Positions 59,222 to 64,000 of a stretch of 64,000 bases of DNA are shown piece by piece (within the stretch, counting starts at the first letter, position 1; each line of letters opens with the position of its first letter). This DNA is from Umezawaea tangerina. Lineage in GTDB: Bacteria; Actinomycetota; Actinomycetes; Mycobacteriales; Pseudonocardiaceae. Position numbers and translations under genes: made by a program. The stretch covers positions 248,001-312,000 of the forward strand of contig NZ_PVTF01000008.1 of the NCBI RefSeq assembly GCF_003002815.1, in the 5' to 3' direction. The notes beneath the pieces are model-generated. The model was not told the origin of the DNA. It did not search any database and saw only the letters and a list, made by a program, of their open reading frames with translations.

Positions 59222-61242
59222 TAGGCGACCGCGAAGCCGCCCGTGGCGCCGGTGAAGCCGGTGATCCGCCCGGTCCACCCGCTCTTCCAGTCGCCGAAGT
59301 GCACGATCCGGTAGGTCCCCGCGGGCGTGCCGGCCGGGATGGTCCAGGTGATGGTGGCCTCGGAGTCGGCGACGCCGGACCGGCGCCACCGGTAGCGGGT
59401 GGACCAGTCGCCGTCGTCGCCGTGGCGGGTCCACCTGCCGTCGACCAGGCGCTGCACCTCCAGGAAGGTGCCGTTGCGGTGCAGGTCGTTCTTGGGGTGG
59501 CCGGTGACGAACACGGCGGTGACGGTCTGGCCGGCGGTGTAGGACGCGGCGGGCTGGGTGAGGACCTGGCCGAAGGTCCGCGACGGGGCCTTGTCGTCGA
59601 AGACGACGCCGGTCTGCAGGTTCAGCTCGGTGAACGGCGGCCTGGTCGGCGTGGGGCCCGGCGTCAACGGCGTGCCCGCGCGCAGGGAGGCGGCGAGCTT
59701 GCCGAACTCCTGCTGGTAGGCGGGAGTGGTGTTGCGGCCGAACAGGGTGGAGCCGCCCTCGTACTGCTGGAGGTCGTACTCCTCGGGGGTGGTGACGTAC
59801 TGGCTGTAGTCGTTGGCGTAGCCCTGGATGAGCACGTCCTGCAACGGCACGCCCAGTTCCGCGGCCACCGAGCGGCGGATCCGCAGACCCGCGGTGATCG
59901 TGACCTCGCCGGGCACGGCGACCAGGTGCAGCTGTCCTATCCGGACGATCTGCAGCGGCACGACGTTCGGGGTGGCCTGGACGAGACCGGTCGGGACGAG
60001 GGAGGCCTTGGGGTACTGGCAGTCCTTGAGCCACTGGGGGACCGGGATGTCCAACGGCTCCAGCAACGACTTGATCGGGCTCTGCATCCCCTCGGTGAAG
60101 CCGGGGATGGCCGGGCCGTCCTCGACGCTGCCCGCGAGCGTCGAGGCGCCGACCACGCCCGAGCAGGTGGTGCCGGGCGTGCCGTCGGTGGTGTAGCGGC
60201 CGTCGACGGCGACCGATCCCATGTCCACGAACCGCATCCGGTGGCCGACGCCGCCGGTGACCGCGGTCTGCGGGCCCGCGAAGATCTGCTGCGCCTTGCG
60301 GTTCTGCCGCTCGCCGATGATCCGGGTGTTCTCGACGTAGTCCTCGGTCGGCCCGGATCCGGGGCGCAGGTCGAGGTTCGGCGACATGTCGCCCGCGTTG
60401 GTGTTGGGGAACGCCGCCACGAAACCGGGCCGCCCGTCGAGGTAGCGGACGCCCGCGTCGTCGTGCTCCCACTGGTAGGAGGCGTAACCCTTGTTGTCCG
60501 GGCTGATCAGGGTGTTCTCGCCGACCATCGACGTGTTGTGGGTGGCGAACCAGCTGACCGCGCCCACGTCGGTCCCGCCCTGCCGGAACTTCAGCACGGT
60601 CATCGACGGGTCGATCGCGTCGGGGAAGAAAGCCTTGTCCGAGGCGGGGTTCGCGTCGAACGCGACCCGCGACCGGTTGACGCTCGCGTCGGTCAGCTCA
60701 CCGCGGCCCAGCGACAACGAGCCCGGCTTCACGTCCTCGTGCGCCGCCACCACGGACTCGACGATGCCGTCGGTGACCGCGTCGAGCGTCTGCTGCTGCA
60801 TGCCGAGGACCGACAGGTTGTAGGCCAGGTTGTGGGAGTAGCCGCCGGGACCGGCGTGCGTGTGCGTCGCGGACAGCAGCAGGTTCTCGCGGGTGTAGAG
60901 CGACCCGTAGCGCTGCTGGAGCTTGGCCAGCACGCCCTCCTGGACCGCGCGGAAGACCATCGCCAGGTCGGCGTTGACGTAGGCGACCCGACCGCCGGTG
61001 GCCCGGTCGACCACGACGTAGGCGCGGGAGCGCTGGCGCTGGTGGATGCCGGTGGTCTTCTGGTCGAAGTCCGAGTACCCCATCATGCCGTTCTCGGCGG
61101 CGGGACCGGTCACGTCGGAGATGCCGCGGCCGACCAGGTAGGGCTCGGCGTCCGCCCGCGCGGACTGCTGCCCGGTGACCACGAGCAGGCCCGCCAGGGT
61201 GGCCAGCACCGTGGCGAGGGCCGAACGCCGAGTCGTCCGCAT
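59221..61242 (-). CDS. Secreted neutral/alkaline ceramidase
   Basis: The 673-residue enzyme has a twin-Arg-like signal peptide (MRTTRRSALATVLATLAGLL, cleavage near ARA-DAE). The family blocks follow: LVGRGISDVTGPAAENGMMG, LLLSATHTHAGPGGYSHNLA with zinc-binding His residues, VGAVSWFATHNTSMVGENTL, FPNTNAGDMSPNLDLRP with the catalytic Ser, and HLVAVPGEVTITAGLRIRRS. The C-terminal 130 residues form the usual beta domain (YTAGQTVTAVFVTGHPKNDL). It cleaves the amide bond of ceramides outside the cell. The stop codon TAA is partly made by the target duplication and terminal base of the adjacent IS. Confidence 0.93.
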   Translation of the reverse strand: MRTTRRSALATVLATLAGLLVVTGQQSARADAEPYLVGRGISDVTGPAAENGMMGYSDFDQKTTGIHQRQRSRAYVVVDRATGGRVAYVNADLAMVFRAVQEGVLAKLQQRYGSLYTRENLLLSATHTHAGPGGYSHNLAYNLSVLGMQQQTLDAVTDGIVESVVAAHEDVKPGSLSLGRGELTDASVNRSRVAFDANPASDKAFFPDAIDPSMTVLKFRQGGTDVGAVSWFATHNTSMVGENTLISPDNKGYASYQWEHDDAGVRYLDGRPGFVAAFPNTNAGDMSPNLDLRPGSGPTEDYVENTRIIGERQNRKAQQIFAGPQTAVTGGVGHRMRFVDMGSVAVDGRYTTDGTPGTTCSGVVGASTLAGSVEDGPAIPGFTEGMQSPIKSLLEPLDIPVPQWLKDCQYPKASLVPTGLVQATPNVVPLQIVRIGQLHLVAVPGEVTITAGLRIRRSVAAELGVPLQDVLIQGYANDYSQYVTTPEEYDLQQYEGGSTLFGRNTTPAYQQEFGKLAASLRAGTPLTPGPTPTRPPFTELNLQTGVVFDDKAPSRTFGQVLTQPAASYTAGQTVTAVFVTGHPKNDLHRNGTFLEVQRLVDGRWTRHGDDGDWSTRYRWRRSGVADSEATITWTIPAGTPAGTYRIVHFGDWKSGWTGRITGFTGATGGFAVA

Positions 61243-61817
61243 GCGCACTCCCGAGGTACGTGAAGCAGATTCATGTTCGCCTCGACCGTAGGTGATCCGC
61301 GCAATTCGGACAAGGGTCCGGACGTCGGTCGGGGTGTCCGACAAACGGACACGGCGGCGGTCGACGCCGCGGTGAAATCGACCGGCCATTCCTAGTACGC
61401 GTCCGCGGGCGGATTCGCCACCCGTGAGCAGCGTTGTTTATCGCTGCTATAGGGGTAGCTGATGGGAAAAGGCCAATCGGCCGAATTCGCGGCGCCCTGC
61501 CGAATGGTGATGTACGCCCGCCGGCCTCAGGTGGTCCATTTCCGGCCCGGAGGTCGCCACCGGGTATCGGGGCGGGGAACCGGGTTGACCTCGGGTGTCC
61601 CGGTGCGGCCGTCCGGTGGGGGTGGCGGCTCGAAATCGACTTCCTGTAGCCCACCGTCACGTGATACTGGAGGTTGACTTGAGTTGTACGCCAATCGGCT
61701 GACGTATTAACACCGGATGTCCATTGGCCATCGACAGGGTTCCACGCCGTGTATACGGTGAGGCCTCGGTAAGGCCCGACCGACTGGGGGAAGGGCCTCG
61801 TTCATGAATGGGTGGTC
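61243..61817. other. Gene-free intergenic region
   Basis: The 575 bp between the divergent ceramidase and phosphotransferase genes hold no coding region with actinobacterial codon bias. AGCAGCG (61427-61433) and CGCTGCT (61442-61448) form a short inverted repeat. AT-rich sequence at 61670-61715 (TTGACTTGAGTTGTACG, then TATTAACACC) probably includes the promoter of the rightward operon. Confidence 0.45.
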
Positions 61818-63224
61818 ATGGGGGATGCCGTCATGCGGTCGGCGACCGCGGGTGAGCTGGGCGGCCTGTACGCCGCGCTGGCGGGGGAGGACCCGGCGTT
61901 CGACGCGGGGTCGCCCGCCGTCGTGCTGGTCGGGGTGCCCGCCGACGCGGTCGTGTGCAAACGGTTGCGGCAGTTCGGGTTCGGCGTGCACACCCTGGAC
62001 GGGCAGGCGCCCGGCGTCTACGTCCTCGGCGGCTCGCTGCACGGGACGTGCCTGACCGGCCCCGACTTCGTCGAGGTGCTGGAACGGGCCCGGCTGCGCG
62101 ACCTCGCGGGCGACGTGGCCGCCGAGCCGCGGTTCACCACCCTGCACAAGCCCGGTTCCGACTCGCGCGGGGTCGTCCAGTTCCACCTGGACGGCCGCGA
62201 GGTCGTGGCCAAGATCGGCGAGGCGGAGGCGATCGCGGGCGAGGTCCGGTTCGCGGGCGCGGTCAACGACCTGCTGGCCCGCGAGGGTCGGCGCGCGCTC
62301 TTCCCCGTGGTGCACGGACTCCGCGTCGAGGGCGGCCAGGCCGTCAGCCTCATGGAGGCGGGCGAGCCGATGCCCATCGCGCTGCTGTTCGCCGACGACC
62401 GGCGCACCACGCTCGCCGACGACGCGCTGGGCCGCCTGGAGGCGCACCTGGACCAGGTCTCCGCCTGGTACCGGCTCACCGCCGCCGACCGGCGCCCCAC
62501 CGTGGCCGACTACCTCTACCGCGAGCGCTACCACGCGCTGCCCGCGGAACCCGTGTTCGCCTCCACGTTCCGCGCCCTGTTTGGCGAGGCGGACCTGGAG
62601 GAGGTCCTCGACGCGCGGGTGCTGCTGCCCGGCGGCGTCGACCTGCCGTCCTACCGGGAGTCGGTGCGGTGGCTGGACGAGGTCGTCCCCGGCCTGCTGC
62701 CCGACCACGGCAGCGCGGTGCACGGCGACATCTACGCGGCCAACATGCTCCTGCGCGCCGACGGCAGCGCGGTGCTCATCGACCCCCGCACCGTGTGGGA
62801 GGGCCGCGACCGCCCCGACGTCGGCTACGGCGACCCCGTGTTCGACTTCTCCACGCTGCTGCACGGCGTGTTCCCGATGGCCGCGATCCTGCGGGCGGTC
62901 GAGACCGGCACGACCGCCGACCTGTTCGACGGTCCGGTGCGCCCGGCGGCGGGCGTGCTCGACCTGTCCTCGCTGCGCCTGCCCGGCGAGTTCCCGGACG
63001 CCGTGGAGAAGCTGGAAGCCGTGATGCTGCAAGGGCTGCCGCGTCCCGACGGGCACGCGCGGACCCGGCTGCTCATCGGCGCGGCCACCTCGCTGCTGGG
63101 GTGGCTCAAGTACGAGAAGTCGCTGCGGTCGCCGCAGGCGTGGCTGGCCACCTTCGGCTACGTCGCCTGGTACCTCGACCGGGCCAGGAAGTCCTTTGAC
63201 GACAACGGGAGACGAGAGCTGTGA
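61818..63224 (+). CDS. APH/choline-kinase-like phosphotransferase
   Basis: The 468-residue protein has an unusual N-terminal extension of about 110 residues (DAVVCKRLRQFGFGVHTLDG), then a kinase-like fold: VVQFHLDGREVVAKIGEAEA (Lys), the catalytic loop GSAVHGDIYAANMLLRADGS (Brenner motif HGDxxxxN) and AVLIDPRTVWEGRD (metal-binding Asp). It probably phosphorylates a small hydroxylated substrate. Starts at 61812 (GTG), 61818 or 61833 are possible; 61833 has GGGGG 8 bp upstream. Its stop overlaps the methyltransferase start (GTGA), making a coupled trio with the next two genes. Confidence 0.8.
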   Translation: MGDAVMRSATAGELGGLYAALAGEDPAFDAGSPAVVLVGVPADAVVCKRLRQFGFGVHTLDGQAPGVYVLGGSLHGTCLTGPDFVEVLERARLRDLAGDVAAEPRFTTLHKPGSDSRGVVQFHLDGREVVAKIGEAEAIAGEVRFAGAVNDLLAREGRRALFPVVHGLRVEGGQAVSLMEAGEPMPIALLFADDRRTTLADDALGRLEAHLDQVSAWYRLTAADRRPTVADYLYRERYHALPAEPVFASTFRALFGEADLEEVLDARVLLPGGVDLPSYRESVRWLDEVVPGLLPDHGSAVHGDIYAANMLLRADGSAVLIDPRTVWEGRDRPDVGYGDPVFDFSTLLHGVFPMAAILRAVETGTTADLFDGPVRPAAGVLDLSSLRLPGEFPDAVEKLEAVMLQGLPRPDGHARTRLLIGAATSLLGWLKYEKSLRSPQAWLATFGYVAWYLDRARKSFDDNGRREL

Positions 63225-63952
63225 CGGCACTGGACTACGACGACCTCGCCACCGAGTACGCCAAGCACCGGCGTCCCTACCCCGGCCTGGTCGAGCACAT
63301 CGTGGAACGCGCGGGCGTGACGTCCGACTCGACCGTGCTGGAGGTCGGCTGCGGCACCGCGAACCACCTCGCCGCGGTGCGCCGCACGACGGGCGCGCGC
63401 TGCATCGGCGTCGAGCCGTCGGCTGAGATGCGCAAGCAGGCCGCCGAGCACCCGGAGGAGCTGGACCTGCGCGAGGGCTTCGCCGAGGAGCTGGACTTCC
63501 CCGAGGGCACCTTCGACCTGGTCATGTCGGTCGACATGATCCACTACGTGCGCGAGCCGCTGCGCTACTTCCAACGCGCCTTCGCCGCGCTCAAGCCGGG
63601 CGGCCACTTCCTCACGGTCACCGACTCCGACTGGGCCATCCGCAACCGGATCCCGATGGCCCGGTACTTCCCCGCCACGATCGAGGTCGAGTTCGCGCGC
63701 TACCAGCCGGTCCCGGCGCTCGCGGGCGACCTCGCGCTGGCCGGGTTCACCGACCTGTACGAGCGGATGATCGAGAGCACCTACCTGCTGCACGAGGCCA
63801 CCAAGTTCGAGGACAAGTCCCACTCCTGCCTGCACCTCATCGGCGACGAGGAGTTCGCGGCGGGCATCGCGGCCCTGCGCGCCGACCTCGCCAAGGGGCC
63901 GATCGAGGCGAACCAGCGGAGCCTCGCGCTCTGGGGGCGGCGGCCGCTGTGA
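63221..63952 (+). CDS. SAM-dependent methyltransferase (class I)
   Basis: This 243-residue methyltransferase starts with GTG (VTALDYDDLATEYAKHRRPY). Motif I is STVLEVGCGTANHLAAVRRT, the acidic end of strand 2 is CIGVEPSAEMRKQ, and DLVMSVDMIHYVREPLRYFQ and LKPGGHFLTVTDSDW are motifs II-III of the Methyltransf_11 group. The start overlaps the phosphotransferase stop, and its own stop overlaps the next start (GTGA at 63949). The substrate is unknown, but the tight coupling suggests a dedicated small-molecule pathway. Confidence 0.9.
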   Translation: MTALDYDDLATEYAKHRRPYPGLVEHIVERAGVTSDSTVLEVGCGTANHLAAVRRTTGARCIGVEPSAEMRKQAAEHPEELDLREGFAEELDFPEGTFDLVMSVDMIHYVREPLRYFQRAFAALKPGGHFLTVTDSDWAIRNRIPMARYFPATIEVEFARYQPVPALAGDLALAGFTDLYERMIESTYLLHEATKFEDKSHSCLHLIGDEEFAAGIAALRADLAKGPIEANQRSLALWGRRPL

Positions 63953-64000
63953 TCGACCGGTACGCCCTTCCCGAGATGAAGGGGCTCTGGACACCCGAGC
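63949..64000 (+). CDS. Adenylosuccinate-lyase-like protein, N-terminus only
   Basis: Only 17 codons are visible: VIDRYALPEMKGLWTPE. This matches the very conserved start of PurB-type lyases ('MI.RY.lPEM..lWt.e'). The GTG start overlaps the methyltransferase stop by 4 bp. Being in an operon with a phosphotransferase and a methyltransferase and not with purine genes, it may be a pathway-specific lyase, but the gene is cut by the window end and this cannot be tested here. Confidence 0.6.
   Translation, partial: MIDRYALPEMKGLWTPE

Noticed and set aside
1-64000. CRISPR arrays, tRNA or rRNA genes, prophage modules
   Set aside because: I saw no regularly spaced repeats, no cloverleaf-like sequences with conserved TTC arms, and no phage structural or integrase genes.

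Overview
The window comes from a very GC-rich actinobacterium. Evidence: strong third-position G/C bias throughout, GTG/TTG starts, F420-type oxidoreductases, ECF sigma factors with SnoaL tails, a SulP-carbonic anhydrase fusion and many TetR/LysR regulators. The style of the accessory genes suggests a Pseudonocardiales member (Saccharothrix/Actinosynnema/Lentzea-like), but that is inference and no rRNA or tRNA gene is present to anchor it.

Layout. 1-20 kb is a mosaic of small regulator/enzyme units: the 5' part of a P450 with its [2Fe-2S] ferredoxin and a divergent LysR; a TetR/MDR oxidoreductase pair; a SnoaL protein, ECF sigma factor and DoxX group; a decayed ZIP transporter next to a repeat-rich patch; a TetR-esterase unit; an MFS-lipase pair; a secreted RICIN/FN3/sorbosone-dehydrogenase protein; LysR/LLM oxidoreductase; a HAD-like pseudoenzyme; and a hydrolase.

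20.4-35.8 kb is the most interesting part: a tightly overlapped minus-strand operon of 12 genes (13 with a PfkB kinase) running from an aldolase and a type II dehydroquinate-synthase homologue (the two enzymes that make 3-amino-4-hydroxybenzoate) through an AMP ligase, two ACPs, a ketosynthase, a cysteine-less ketosynthase-like chain-length-factor candidate, a second AMP ligase, a small Cys-rich protein, an NAD(P)-dependent reductase, a flavin monooxygenase and a fumarase-superfamily lyase. The last two match the aspartate-nitrosuccinate route to nitrous acid. Divergent genes add a flavodoxin-like protein, a 14-TM exporter and a LysR regulator. I read this as a biosynthetic cluster for a 3,4-AHBA-primed, type II PKS-extended aryl product that is diazotised or deaminated through nitrite, related to but not obviously identical with cremeomycin or avenalumic-acid clusters.

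35.8-44.5 kb holds two two-component systems, a class A PBP whose transpeptidase domain has lost its catalytic motifs, a secreted GH12 glucanase with a CebR/CelR-like operator, a PNPOx protein that shares an ECF promoter with the DoxX gene 34 kb away, and an FAH-family hydrolase.

44.8-55.2 kb is an accessory island. A membrane NACHT NTPase and two tandem paralogous exported proteins lie on the plus strand. A convergent four-gene operon contains a Ser/Thr kinase, a receiver-like fragment, a membrane protein with a possible amyloid-signalling motif, and a lipoprotein. 55.9-61.2 kb contains the SulP-carbonic anhydrase fusion and a neutral ceramidase, whose once-overlapping stop codons have been separated by two TA-targeted insertions, a MITE and an intact IS5-type element. 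The right end starts a translationally coupled trio: phosphotransferase, methyltransferase and an adenylosuccinate-lyase-like protein cut by the window.
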